From assembly GCA_004335635.1 (NCBI GenBank), contig QAXH01005144.1:16863-80862 (forward strand): 64,000 nt of DNA, read 5' to 3'. The translations under genes and the position numbers were made by a program. The first letter of the stretch is position 1, and each line of letters starts with the position of its first letter. The notes under the pieces were generated by a model that was given only the letters and a program-made list of their open reading frames with translations, did no database searches and was not told where the DNA came from. Of this stretch, positions 22,035 to 41,939 are shown piece by piece. This stretch comes from Chloromonas sp. AAM2. Taxonomy: Eukaryota > Chlorophyta > Chlorophyceae > Chlamydomonadales > Chlamydomonadaceae.

Positions 22035-24177
22035 GGTCCAAGGTCCTTGGATTTCTGCATTTTTGTCGGCCTTGCTGACAGCTGGTGGCCTGCGGATTAC
22101 AACAGGACGTACAAGGCTGCTTATTTCAGAATGTTGGCAGTTGAACGCACGGCATGTGTCTATGTTCAAGACGCCAACCTTGTCTTGCTTCCGGACAGGC
22201 GAGGAAGCTACATGGCTGTTGCTCGCCGCATCACGCTAGCGTCAACTTGTAGATGTTTTAGGCACTGCAAATACAGCGTTCTGGAACAAATAGCTGCGCA
22301 TGCGGAATGAAGGAGCAAAAAAAAGTTTGAAACGCGCTTGCAAAGAAGTTGAGCTTGCAAAGTGATTTATGCGGTTGGGCCAGCACTTTTTTCAGAAAGG
22401 ACTTTTGGCGTCGAAAGTGCTCCAAACATCTTGTGCGCTTTTCCAGCCACTCAACACTAGCAGCTCCTTTTCAAAGATTGGCAAAGTGCCATTTGAAGCA
22501 TGGCAATGCTACGATGGCCAGCTGATGTGCAGACAGGCAGACAGTAGACATGACTGCTCAAACCCGATGGACCATGCTCCAATGGCCACAGTGCAGACGC
22601 CTCATGCCCCTTCTACTCTAATGGACAGGAATGAGCACATTGCATACGCCTCATGCTGAAGAGCAAAAACATACAGCATCACGCCTCATGCTGAGCTCAT
22701 GAGTGCAGTGGCCCGTGCTACGCTACGGAAGCGTCCCGACCCCAACCCACCAAAGCACAACCCAAGCCAAAGCGTTTACATGTGACACCTCCTTTCTGAG
22801 CCTGCAAAACGCTGCCATGTGCACACAGTAGCGCAAAACCACTTTGATGACTGCTGTTCCTCAGTTATAACGGTTCCAATGGGCATAACCGAGTACACCA
22901 AAGCATCCAACAGCCCAACGAAGCCCAACAGCCCAACCCAGACCCAAGTTTTGAGGGCATTTTGGTTGTGGGTCCTAGCAAATTAATAGTGCGAGTGCAG
23001 TAGGCCGTGTTACGCTGCAGAAAAATTGAATCGCACCCAAGCCAGCATCTTGCATGCCCAGGCAGAAGCCTGAAATGAGACCGAGTTCAGCGACCATGTC
23101 ATTTGACATGATACTTGCGTCTTGAGCCCAGCATAGTCAACGTTCTACCCTGCGTGCCATTGCCACATCACATTGTGACTGCGTCTGCTCGTCTCTGCAT
23201 ACATCTCAGCTGACGTTTTTCTTGAATGCAAACTTGAAACCAACTCTCCCACCTGATTTTGCTCTGTATAAGATAGGCTTGCCCAGCTCAGCTTGTAGCC
23301 GTTTTCAGACAAAGCCGTTTCAGCCCAACGGCGGTTTCAGGTAAGACAAAGTGCCATGTATCCTGACACACAGGCTAGCCTGAGGTGTTGCGTGCTGCGC
23401 TTTCTTGATTCTTCCGCCGAAATGAGCACCTTAAACTGTAGCAGCAACCAGCAACAGTGTTGCATACTGTGTGCTGCATACTGTGTGTTGCATACTGTGT
23501 TACTCAGGGCGTTTCCGGCAGACGTTCATACGAGCATCCCACTGCATTCCAACAAGCATTAAGCGCTGCACAGCTGCGCTATGCACCGCCTGATCTCCAA
23601 TACGACCAAGTTCTTACATGCTTCCCGGCATGACAAAGCAAATGTCGATTAAATGCGAGATCACCTGTTTTACCACCATAGTAAACGGCACCTGGATCAC
23701 ATCGTTAGCATGCCATAAGCAAAGAGCGAGCCTTCATTCATGCGTTGCACTAGAGCAATACCAGTTGCCCATCATTGTGCCTTGTGCATGACTGCCAACA
23801 TTGTGCTGTGAATTCTGTCCATGAAATGCAGCCCCTGGAATGACACACACTGGTATCCAGCCTTGTAGGCTGTAGCCTTCATACATCACACTGGTGTCAG
23901 TGTTTCAAAAACACACTATCCATGAAATGCGTGACTCCTTATGACGGCCTTATGACCTGTGACTCCTTATGACGGCCTTATGACCTGTGACTCCTTATGA
24001 TGGCCTTATGACCTGCGCAGCTTCTCGACAGCTTCCCCACGCACAACGTAATGCACCGCCGACAGTGTCGCCAATGGGGAACTGCAGTAGGGTGATGAAA
24101 GGCAGAGGCTTCTTTGCTTATGGCATGCTAATTGGCCGCCGGCACGCTACAATTACAGAGAAAGCCTCCATTCAAGT
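22035..24177. other. 2.1-kb spacer without a supported gene
   Basis: Between the start of the metalloprotease gene and the stop of the rhodanese-hydrolase gene, both on the minus strand. I see no open exon with family similarity. It should hold the metalloprotease promoter. On the gene strand of the downstream STR6-like gene a TGTAA, the usual green-algal poly(A) signal, lies about 23 nt past its stop (near 24155). A 28-bp repeat of three copies (gactccttatgacggcctta...) is at 23933-24015. Confidence 0.55.
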
Positions 24178-27100
24178 TTACACAGGAGGAAACTGCAACA
24201 GGAACCGCCTGACTGTGTCCACGTGTGCCCGATTGCCGGGTATGATGTGACCCGCTCCATGCCGCACCAGCACCCGGCTGGCAGGGTCAAACAGCGCCGC
24301 CAAGGCCAGGCTGTCTGCAGCACCTGCAAGAGCAGCTGCGCACACGCATGTCACGTGCATGCCACATGGTCGTTACAAATAAAAGCACATGGTAACGAGC
24401 CTGTCACATGGGCACGCTAACACTTTCCAGGACAGAATCAGCGCACCATCGTCCAACACATTCACCCAGTGCCAGACCCCTTCTGGGGGAATAAACACAG
24501 ACCCTGGCCTTCAACACGTGTAACGTGCACCCTAAGGTCAAGCACATAGTGATTGTTTTCATATCAGACTTCAAGCGCTTATCCATACATGAGGACAGTG
24601 CTCTAGACACTGAAGCCCGTCTCTGCCTGCCATATCCTGATGAGTTGCCTTCTCTCGTCATGCTCGTTCTTTGTAGGTTGACAATATACAAGACCCTGAT
24701 GGACCTGATTACATGTGTACAACTGCAGGACTGGCACTGCCTGCCATGTTCCGGATACCGGTGACATCTGCTGAACCATCACTGTCTGCCGTATTCCTCT
24801 TCTCCTGAAACTCACCGATTTGCCTGTCCTGAGCAGCCTCGCCCCCAAACATGTGCAGGGAGGGCAGCTGCAGACTGCCCACGTGTCTGAGCAGCTCGTG
24901 GGCCTCGTCGCCGGGGGGAGGGTAGCCGGACGCCAACAGGGCAAAGTGGAAGTTCAGCTCTGGCCAGTCTTGTGACTGATCCTGCTGCTCTTGCTGCTCT
25001 TGCTGCTGTTGCTGTTGCTGCTGCTGCTGCTGAGCCTGTGACTGCCGAGGCTGTGACTGTCGAGGCTGCGGCAGGTGCTGCTGCTGCGACTGCTGTAACT
25101 GCTGTGGCTGTTGCTGCTGTGACTGCTGTTTTTGCTGGTGCGGTTGCTGCTGCTGCCGCTGTTGCTGCTGCTGGCAGGCGCACAACAACGCAGCAATGCC
25201 TGCCCCCTGCACATCATCCAACATGGCTGCCGACATCAAGTGTTCAAGCACATACACACGTCACATATTCCCATAAAGCTATCAACTAGCCCTCACGTCA
25301 TGACCCCAGATGTTGCGCATTCAACCACCCTGATGGATCATTATTCACCAAAGCTTATCATCATTTAGCTTATTATTAGCTTATTACACCGTATCCAAAG
25401 CTTCTGGCCAGTAATCAGAGCTTCCACATTCCGTAAGGAGAACGGAAGAAAGAAAGGGGACGGCGGTCGGCGCATGTAAGGAGGCCGGGTGGTTAAGCCC
25501 AACTCCCATGCACGTCAGGAGATACGGTTACGCTGCGGCACAACCCTACACAATGCTACTCCACATCCACAATCAGCATGCGGTGGGGAACATAACGCAC
25601 GCAGTACGTACAAACATGTGTAGAACATAGTTTTCAAACCTGGGGAAACGGGCAGCAGGTGCTGGATTACGTGCTCTTACCAGCATCAGATCCTGGCCTA
25701 TCAACAAGCCTTGTACCTGGCATGCGCTGCGAGGCATGTACATCAGATTATTCATTCAGAAATCAGGGGGTAGCCACGTCCGTAACTTTTGACCCCTAAG
25801 GAGAGAAGAATACAAATAATTTGTTTTTTTGATCTAAACTACAGATAAATTTGTTATTTCCCGTTCACCACTGTTTGCTGATTGTGGGTGCTAACAGTTT
25901 GAGTTCCTACATGCAGATGCCTACACTTGACATCCGCTTGACATGCAGTGTATTCTCCATGCAAATCCCCCACCCACCTGTGAGAATCCCAGCACTCCGT
26001 CAAACGGCCCATGGTCTCTGACAGCCTGCATGAGCGTTTTACGTGCTGCTGACCAGCCTTCCGTCTGGTGCTGGTACTGCTGCGCGTCAATGAAATCAGG
26101 GGCCAACTCCCAACCGACCTGCAGCCACACACGCAACCGACATCATAGCGTGCAAACTGGCCCGAAGTCGGTAAGTTTGCAGGAATCAACATGGCCTGCC
26201 TGTGTCCTATGCCGGACTGAAGCGGAATACTTTACACATCAAGTATAAGTGACAATCAGCCATGACAAGGATAGATTGCTGCAATGCTGCGACAACGCTT
26301 CATAGACAGAGTGCTGTGACATCAACGAAGTGCGTTTCATTTCCCACCCCCCAAACGCTTCATAAGCAGAGTGCTGTGGCACCAACGAAGTGCACCTGGT
26401 CCGGCGCCTGCCATGCCATCAGCTCGGGCGAGACCATCCACGCTCTACGCCTCGCAGCTGCCGGGGGCAGTCCTTCCCAGCCTTTGACAGCTGTTACAGG
26501 CACTGCCGCAGCTTGGTCTGCTGCTGTGTCAGGCATTGATTCTGCTTCACATGCTGCACTGGCATGCAGTGATGCAGCCTGATTTCCTGCCGTGTCAGGC
26601 ACTGTTTCAGCTTGTTTGTCTGCAATGCCAGGCACTGTGGCTGCTTGTTCAAGACTGTCTTGATTAACAGGTTGGCGGCACGCATCCGTAACATCAACAC
26701 CATCACCACCGGCGTCAGCAAGGGCTGGTATTGGTGGCTGGTCGGTCCTTTCCTTGAAGAAGTGGGGTAGGCTGTGCGGTGCGTCCACAAAGTGAAACTC
26801 GGCCAGGTCCCGCAGCTTGTGCCGGAAGGCATACGTGCGGCCCTGAAGGCAAAGACACATTGGGTCAGGGTTAGGGTTTAAGAAGAGATTGCTTCCAACA
26901 ACAGGATAGGCAGCACACGGCACAAGGCTCAGAGCACTGCTATTGATGTTGCACCGCAGGTGGCTATTGACACTGCACTGCAGGTGGCAACTGCGAACGG
27001 GGAGAAGGTGGACGGAGCAGGGCATGAGTGGGGCAACGGCCTGCATCCGGAGCCCGCACTGCAATAAATCTATCGCCAACGGGTAAGGTGCCATGCTACT

Positions 27101-27933
27101 TGCTACATGCTCCGGTGAAGCGAGAGCCTTGTTTGATTTAGGTGCGCAACACACAGTCGCAAACCCCCGGGCACGATGCAACTCGAATGCTGGCCGGGTT
27201 CAACACCAGTCTGCAAAAGAAGAGTGCCTGCGCCTACCTGGAAGCCAGTAGCTGTGTGGCGGAAGCCATGAATGCACAAGATACGCAGCTTCCGTGCAGC
27301 TGCACCGCCACTGCCACCGTCTACCACCTGCTGACCACGACTGCTCAACTGTTGTGAGTTAACGCCACAGCTAGGGTTAGCACTACTAGTGCGGGATGGA
27401 TTGGGCTTAGATTTGGCTCCAGGTGATGAATGGCCAGCCTGGCTGGTAGCAGCTGGCGCAGCAGTTGCTGGACCAGTGCCAGCTGCTCCAGCTCCAGCCG
27501 CATGGGCTGGCCAGCTGCCTGGTACCTGCGGATGTCCAGGTGCTGATGTCTGTCTGGTGATGCATAGCTCACAGAGAAGGGGTGTGGGTTGGTTGTGTGT
27601 GCGGGGCAGGCACTGGTTGCATACCAGCAACAGCAGCCTGCAGTGCCTGCACAAGCCAATGAACAAAGGAGCGAGGTTGTCAGTCTACCCTATGATCAGT
27701 ACCTGTGTAAGCTGTGGCTGCCAGGACAGGGATTTTTGGACAGCACTGTGGGTCTTTTTGGAGCCTGGGCACAATGATTGTCAGGGTGTTCTTGGAAAAC
27801 AATGTCATTGCAGATCATGTGGCGTGGCGAGTGTCAGAAGGAACTGCTTCAGATGTTTAAATCTTTAAGAAGATTTGACGTTATAGATTGCACACATCAT
27901 GTCTATGTCATAGCTTCCAACCTGAATCGACAT

Positions 27934-27979
<46 letters not shown>

Positions 27980-30900
27980 CTAGACCCACACCATGCCCAT
28001 GCCCATTCCCATGCTAGACACACACACACCATGCCCATGCCCATGCTGTACCCATGCCAGACCCATGCCATGCCCATGTACTTGCTCCACATGCGTTCCT
28101 TACCTGCACCTTACACGTGCACTGTAGTCATCCCAAGGGCATGCACACACCATGCACCGTCCAACCACGCTGCCCTGCATGCTGAATCCACCCTTCATTC
28201 CCTTGCCCTGAATGCGCTGCCCCGTGCCTGTTGCCAGCTGTCTCAAATGCTCTGCTGCTCCTGGTACTGCGATTGCTGTGGCTGGTGCTGGTGTTGCTTC
28301 TGCTTCTGCTGCTGCTGTATTGGCCACAGAAAGCTGCAGGCAGCTCTCTCGCGAGCCTTCCATGCCCTGTCCAGAGTCGCACGTGTGTGCTGTGCTGCGT
28401 GTGTGCTGCTGCTGTGTGCCTTCCGTGTTGTGGGTGCGCTGCTGCTGTGCGGTGCTGGTCACAATGTCTGACGCGTGTTTGTCGGTCTGTGTGGGTGATG
28501 CAGCCATGCCTGCTGTGTTTTTGGCCCCGGCCCATGGCCTTTCTATCCCCATTGTCTCAGGGTCTGTGAGTCCTGCTGTTGGCTGTGACTGCGTAGTGTC
28601 TGTGCGTCTTGCCAGTAACTGTGGCTGTGTGGTGTGTGAAGGTCGGGCCCTGCCTCCCGCTGGGCCTACCACGACACGGTCATCGTACACAAAGTTCTGC
28701 GCACATCACCAGGACCAGATACAACCAGATCACAGACACAAGCAGTCAGAGAAGGGGGGCCCAGCACATCATCAGCATGGAGCACAAGTGACAGCAGCAC
28801 ACAGGCGGTTCCTGACCTGATCACGCTCACACCTAGTACATTCAAACACGCTCAAGCACAGTACGTTCAAACACGCTCACACCCAGTACATTCAAACATT
28901 CCAATACACATGAGCCAATGTTGTGATTGACCTGTTCATGTCCTGACAAGCCCGCCTGTTACCCCCGTGTGTATTGGCAGGTGGCAGCAACCACATTGAC
29001 GGCATGATGCATGGTTACCTCAAGCACCTGAATGCCTCTCACACTACTTGGGAGTCTCACTTGTCCTGTGCATGTCCTGACACACCAATGGGAGGCCCGC
29101 TTTCACTTGGCCCGTTAGTCAGTTGGTTAGTTAGGGTTGTTTACCTTGCCGCTGAATAGGCCACCGTCTGGGAACGCCTCCAGGTACCGCTGGATTCCAC
29201 CTGCACACGTGCACTATCTGATACTTCTCAGGGGATTCCAGGGGAATAGGTACGCCTCCACCGCCTTCGAGCCAACTCAGAACCTCTTCCCTGCCATCTG
29301 CGCTGAAGTCTTGGTGGCAGCGAGGGGATGCTTCACAGCAAGGATTGACCTCAGGTAGGGCACACCGATCACTCACACATGCCTCTCACACTCATCCCTC
29401 TTACCTTGCAGCTGATACACGTCTTTCACACCCAGTTCATGCAGATAGGCGCTCGCACGCTCACAACGCACTCCACCTGCGCTCAATGGCACATGGGCAC
29501 ACGTGAGTGTGCATGTGCTGGTGCACCACTGCACCTGCGCTCAATGGCACATGGGCACATGTGGTTGTGCATGTGCTGGTGCACCACTATGAATGATGCA
29601 CGGGCATTGTACATGGTATTGTGCCCAGGTAAAATGATTTCTGTTACATGCAAGGAGTGCACACACGAACTCTAATGGGTTCGTTTCAGTGAGTGTGCAT
29701 GTATTGACTGGCTTCAAGCGCTGCAAGTTGCATGCACAACCACGTTCCAACCACAGTCCTGTCCCAGCCTGCTTGCACACCTGTATCAGCCACCCAACCA
29801 ACACATGCCACCCAAAGAAGCGTCTCCCCCAAGCAGCACGTGCCCCACCTGTGCAGTACATGAGCACCCGTTTGTTGACCAGCTGGTGTGCGTTCGCCTC
29901 CAGCCAGGCGGGCAGTTCGCTGTAGCAGCGCGTGCGCGGGTCCAGCAACGGAACACCCGCCTGTGCAAGGGTCAAACAGTCTGTTCGCGTTCTTTGTTCA
30001 AACATCCAAGTAGCAAACAACTTTCTAGTTTGACAGCATCACCTTGGCAGAAACATTGGAGTGCAGGTACATTGGTTGATTCGCTTTCCACGTGTCACCC
30101 TCGGGTGTCAAACAGCATATGCACTAAGCAACGCGAACGCCAGCAAGCCAAGACAAGATTGGATATCACGAGCAAGGGAGAACATCGATGTAATAAATAA
30201 ATAAATAAATAAAAAAAAATATATATATACGATATACGAGCAACAGAAGACCACAGGTCAAAAAGAGACAAGAAAGCATTTCCATTTTGCTTGTATACAT
30301 TCTTGTTGTGCTTGCGCACAGGGGGACATAAAAGACCTGACCAACCCTGAGCAACAGCAGGGAAGCCAGCAATACCCCCCTCTTGTGCCTTTACGCCACC
30401 TCAGCACCTCACCAGGTTGAAGTGTCCCACGCGCGTCTCGTACACATTTCGGGCATCCAAGAGGACTGTCTCCTTCTCTGTACCGGCTGGGACGGGCAGA
30501 GCATCGAGTGGGGTCCCTGTTGTGCTTAGCGACGCACTGGCATTAGCCTGTGTGGCGGCTTCACATGGCAGAGTAGCCGTCTCTGCAGTGTGTGCGCATG
30601 CACTGCCGGTGGATTGCGTAGTGAATTCGCATGGCGGGCTAGGTATCGCCTGCATGGGCGTGCTGGACGCTGCTGTGTCTGTGAGGCACGCACTGCCATT
30701 GGCTTCTGTGTGCACTCTGCATGGCGGCAGGCTAGGCGGCGCTGTTGTGCCTCGGCATGCTCTGCCATTGGTCTGTGAGTGGGCTTCACGTGGTAGCAGG
30801 CTAGGCGTCGCCTGCATGGGTGCGCTGGCTGCTGCCCGGAGCATGGCATGGAACTGCATGGGCGAGAGGTGGGGTGCGGCGTGCGCATGGGGGTCTGCAT

Positions 30901-32016
30901 GGCCTGCTGCCAGCGGACCCAGGGTGACCAGCTCCTGTGCAGCACAACAACAGTGATGATATGACTCGTAGCAATATTAACAGTCATAAACAACTTTTAT
31001 TTATCATCGTCATGATAATAACAATAATCACATGAACAATTAGTGGGTGATACTGGTAAGGTACAGCGCAAGTGCAGGCCAGGCTGGCTATCAATCCAGG
31101 AGACGGGAAAGTCGTTAGAAGAAGGAAAACGAAAAGTAGGTTCAAAAATTGCGGAAGAACAGCTGTGCCAAAGTTAGTAGCAGAAGTGGTCAGAGCGGGG
31201 TGAGTTCTGGTCTGGCAACCAAAAACCAAAGAGGTGAGTGGTGTGCTGCATGCAACGATGCCAGCTGTACCCTTGACCGTGAATGCGGCTTGATTGTGAC
31301 GGGCCCTACTGCCGCTACACCTTCTGCACCTCTGCATGTTTCTGAGCATTGCTGAACAAAACCTCTTGTCTTGGGCTTGACCTTGCACGTCTTGATGTGC
31401 AGCTGTGTGAAGCCAGTCTCCTGACTGGTCTGCGAGTTGACTGCTCCTTCTGATCGTGCCAGCTTGAAATCAATGTCGCCTCCTCGAAACAGAGGGTGTG
31501 CTGTCACGTGTGCCATGTGCTGCCTCAGATTGTGCATGTGACCGCCAAGAGTGACGTTGAGCCCGTCCTCTGCCACCCGAACACGTCCCCTACAGTATAA
31601 GTCAGCACAGTATTGAGAAAGCGAGTGTCAAGGCTAGTGGCAGTTACATATGGTGTGGAAAGAGGCTTGATGATTGCCATACAAGGACAGCCCACCCCAG
31701 GGTTTGCCATCCACATGTAAAGCAGTGCCAGCTCAAAACTTTCATACGATTAATCCAATGTGGTATGTGGGGATTGTGTGCGCATGTTCGCATTTTCGCA
31801 TGCTCTGTTCGGGCCAACTCATCTTACAAGGAGGGAGTGCGCACCATAAGGCACGAGCATTACTTACTTGAGGTTGAGCTCAGTGCACGTCAGACGCATC
31901 CATTGGGCGACCTCCTGCTGTGTATTGCCAGCAAGAGGAACAAACTTGTAATACAGCAGGACCCCCTCCTCCTGCCCGGATAGCTCAGCCTCATGATTGA
32001 AAGAGGCAGCCAACAT
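24178..32016 (-). CDS. STR6: Rhodanese plus FSH-family serine hydrolase fusion (plant STR6 type), 12 exons
   Basis: Exons: 32016-31868, 31589-31382, 30934-30413, 29960-29849, 29476-29405, 29200-29145, 28696-28104, 27646-27238, 26842-26396, 26118-25978, 25206-24816, 24323-24178. Phase closes to 1081 residues; an in-frame TAG precedes the ATG. The N-terminal half is a UPF0176/TSTD2-like rhodanese (YYKFVPLAGNTQQEVAQW, VLLDARNVYETRVGHF, MYCTGGVRCERASAYL with the active Cys near 329, GGIQRYLEAFPDGG). A Cys-rich zinc segment follows (CRHCRLLLLVCNQC). The C-terminal half is an FSH1 hydrolase: LRILCIHGF, nucleophile GFSQG (Ser near 902), GAGHIIP with His near 1059. Low-complexity inserts, absent in relatives, interrupt it: about 110 repeat residues before LLDARN, about 160 after GGRAR, about 95 in exon 9, and a Gln-rich run after the nucleophile helix. 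Substrates are unknown; transfer of sulfur plus ester hydrolysis is inferred from the families. Confidence 0.9.
27933..28078. repeat. CCCATG hexanucleotide array with degenerate copies
   Basis: Eight pure CCCATG units are followed by several degenerate copies. They lie in intron 7 of the STR6-like gene, close to the exon 7 donor at 28103. Confidence 0.85.
29474..29589. repeat. 58-bp tandem duplication across a 3' splice site
   Basis: The segment beginning cacctgcgctcaatggcaca at 29474 repeats at 29532 (offset 58 bp, few differences). On the gene strand both copies give GAGCGCAG|GTG. The downstream one is the acceptor of STR6-like exon 5 (start 29476); the upstream one is an intact decoy acceptor. 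Confidence 0.85.
30520..30870. repeat. Exonic minisatellite inside the rhodanese domain
   Basis: Exon 3 of the STR6-like gene contains an imperfect repeat of roughly 29 codons (units around PCEAATQANASAS, PCRVHTEANGSAC and REAHSQTNGRAC). It is in frame and forms most of a roughly 110-residue insertion that splits the rhodanese fold. Confidence 0.7.
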
Positions 32017-32211
32017 GGCAGGCCGCTTCTGTTTGGGCTGCTTGGCCGTGACGGCCTACTCTGCCGTGATGGCATACTGTGCCTCGTCAGCGGAGAGTGG
32101 CCAGCAGAGTGAGGCAGGAGTGTGGCGCACGTGAGCAGCCTATTCAGGCCATACCTTCAACGAACAACAGACGAGGTCAGATCTGACTTGGCAGGATTGC
32201 GAGTGACTACC
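32017..32211. promoter_or_regulatory. Shared divergent promoter region (STR6-like and aminopeptidase)
   Basis: Only 195 bp separate the two divergent start codons, so both 5' UTRs and core promoters must lie here. I see no clear TATA element. A CACGTG is at about 32128-32133. Confidence 0.55.
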
Positions 32212-39314
<7,103 letters not shown>

Positions 39315-40290
39315 AGAACCAGTTGCGCTGAGTCAGAAAGAGAGGTGTATTGGGTCGACAGTGCACGTGTGTGTTGTGTGGGGACCTTGCAGGTATCTTG
39401 CGTGTGTAAAATGACGCCGAGCGTTATGAACTTGGACCAGACCAGAAGGCTTGTTGGTGTGGGAATTGGCGGTGTTCAAGTCACATATCAAGTGACAAGC
39501 AACTACTGTCTGGCCCACAAGTGCAACGACTGCATAGACATAAGTTTGTCAGGCGGCATCAGCTTTGCACCTGGAGGCTGCTCACATTGCGGCTGTGACC
39601 CTTGTTTGTTTCTCGAACTGGGAAAGTCACGTCACTGCCTGCTCTTGATGCTGCTGCGGAAGGCACAATCTTCAATCAGTACCTCCAGCATCAGGAGGGC
39701 TCCCCCGTATGTGCCCTCAACTTCAGTCCTGAGTTGAAGCACGTAATGTTACATTGCCGCACCTCATAGCGCTTGGTGACCAGGCGGACCTGGCCACACC
39801 CATCCCAACAACCTCGGTCTTGCACAAACACTTGCATCCGAGTCAAGCAAAATGAAAAGAGCCTTGCCCAGGCACCACAGTCACGCTCTGTATGTGTGGC
39901 AGCTGGCCAAAGGCCCGACACTCGCCCTCTCTGGCACCACACCAACCGCTTTGTCTGCCAGCCACAGTTGGCAAAAGCCCATGTGGCTGGGCCTGTCAAA
40001 AGCCCATGTCTGAACACACGCTTGGTCAGGTCAACATAAAGGTCTGCCAATCCCAGAATCATGCCAGGCAGCATTCCATTAAGCTGGCCTACACAGCAAA
40101 CTGGGTGCAGCCCTGCATTCAAGGTTGCACCACTCTACTGCGCTTCTGTCCCACCATGCGGAAGAACGGTCACCACAAGAAAACCCATGCAGAGCAAGAA
40201 ATGAGTCAAAATCTGGGTGAAGCTTGTGGCGTTTGCCGCTCCCGCTCCATTCTTCACTGTTGACTGTACACAGCCAAATCATCCGACTGT
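39315..40290. other. Convergent 3' spacer
   Basis: Between the aminopeptidase stop (plus strand) and the CP29 stop (minus strand). No supported exon; it presumably holds both 3' UTRs. Confidence 0.5.
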
Positions 40291-41939
40291 TTACAGGTTC
40301 TGGGCGAACTTGGCCAGGGAGCCCAGGGCACCCTCACCGGTGGACAGTGCCTGCAAGAACACAGCGACAGACATTGTTTAGGGCGAACCATGATGCACAG
40401 CAGGATTTGATCCATCACTGCGGTTTGGGATGTGCTGACTGTTGTGACACAAAAAGTGCCAGCATGCAAGCGTCCCTCACCTGCACACCAAACCCAAAGA
40501 AGGCAACCATCGCCAAGCGGCCGTGCTTGATCTCAGCAGTCTTCAAGCGGAAAGCGCGCTCCTCATCCTCGGAAGCGAGCTTAAGTGGGTCGAAAACGCC
40601 ACCTGTTAGCCAAGAGAGTGCAGAGTATCATTATTATTATTATTAAGTATGGGCAAAGCCGTGCAGAATAGTCAAGACTTCCAGAGCTGCTGTGCTGCAT
40701 TGGAGTTAGCTGTGTGCCCATACAGACCATGCAGCTGAGGCTTAACCCTACAAGGAAGTAACTGCATCGCTGGACTCCATGCTGCAACACTCTAGCAGAC
40801 CTGTATCTGGTCAGGTATGTACAGATACATACCTGGGTAGATGCGCTTGACAGGGTCCAGCTCGCCGTTACGGTAGAGTTCGGCACCACCGACCAGGATA
40901 GCCTCAATCCAGACCAGCTGCGTGATGGAGAAGGGCAAGGCCAGGCCCAGGTAGCTGGAGCCGTCCAGCTCCACCTTGCCAGCGTCAACCCTGCAGACCA
41001 ATGACCATGCTTGCACGTGCTTGCATGACCAAACCAAAACATTTGCTTGACTTCTGAACGACATGCGTTACACGACCGCAAATGCGAGCTGTCTGCACGT
41101 GCGAGCAGCTGACCAATGCAGGTGCTGTAACAGAATAACTGCACTGACCAGGACACGCCAGTGCTGGCCTCAGCGACGATGGCGCCCAGGGTGGCAAGCA
41201 TAGCCCAGCGGCCGTGGATGAGCTCGGCCTCGCGGAATCGCTGCAGACCAAAGACCTCGGAGTAAGGGGCCAGGGGGTTCTGGCTCACCTCGTCGCGATC
41301 TGGTGAGAACACAGCCTCGACGGAGCCCTTGATGTTCTTGGCCATGTTCTGGTCGTTCTCATCGACGCCAATCTGCAGAGTTGAACATGTGCAGACCGCT
41401 CCAGGTCAATGCGCTGCATGTCAACCATAGTCGATCTTTAGCTGAGCTCGGTCAGCTCTCCCACCTGGACGAAGTCAGATGGGCGGGACAGACCCAGAGG
41501 GTCGAAGCCACGGTCGCCTGGCAGGCTGCCGTCCAGCCACTCTGCGCATCGAACAGATGCAGCAAGTCAATCGTGGGATGAAAAAAAGCGGGTTCTGGGC
41601 TTTATTCAGATATGGACCCTCTCGCATTGGCCAAGCCGGCAGGCCATTGTGTAGCAACATGCGCTGCCGCTTTGCTACTGTAGCATGCCTCTGATTGCGT
41701 GCTGGAGCTGCGCAATGAGACGCGCTGGCAGCTGTGCTCAGGTTGCCCTCCCACGCACCTGGGCGCTGGGTGTTGGGCAGCCACAGGGCATCACCCTGGT
41801 AGCGGCGGTAGCCAACACCACCGACGCGCTCAGTGCCCGAGGGCTTGCTGGCCTTCTTGGCCTTGGTGGCCTTGGTGCCAGAGCCCTTGAACAGGGCGTT
41901 CACACGCACAGACGACATACGGGTCTGCAGGACCTGCAT
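40291..41939 (-). CDS. LHCB4: Chlorophyll a/b-binding protein CP29 (minor PSII antenna, LHCB4), 6 exons
   Basis: Exons: 41939-41759, 41541-41465, 41372-41149, 40990-40833, 40602-40481, 40350-40291. Phase closes to 273 residues, the usual size. The N-terminal region is basic and Thr/Lys-rich ([18 protein letters not shown]), then [20 protein letters not shown] and [12 protein letters not shown]. Helix B/A motif: [20 protein letters not shown] with the Glu-Arg pair and chlorophyll-binding His. The middle helix is [20 protein letters not shown]. The third motif is [18 protein letters not shown], followed by the [13 protein letters not shown] end. CP29 links the LHCII trimers to the PSII core. 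In green algae it is a phosphoprotein active in state transitions, and the Thr-rich N-terminus here fits that. The start is the first ATG; a second Met lies seven residues on. Confidence 0.96.

Noticed and set aside
26862..26884. Telomere-like gggttagggttta
   Set aside because: Less than three units, inside an intron of the STR6-like gene; no array or chromosome end.
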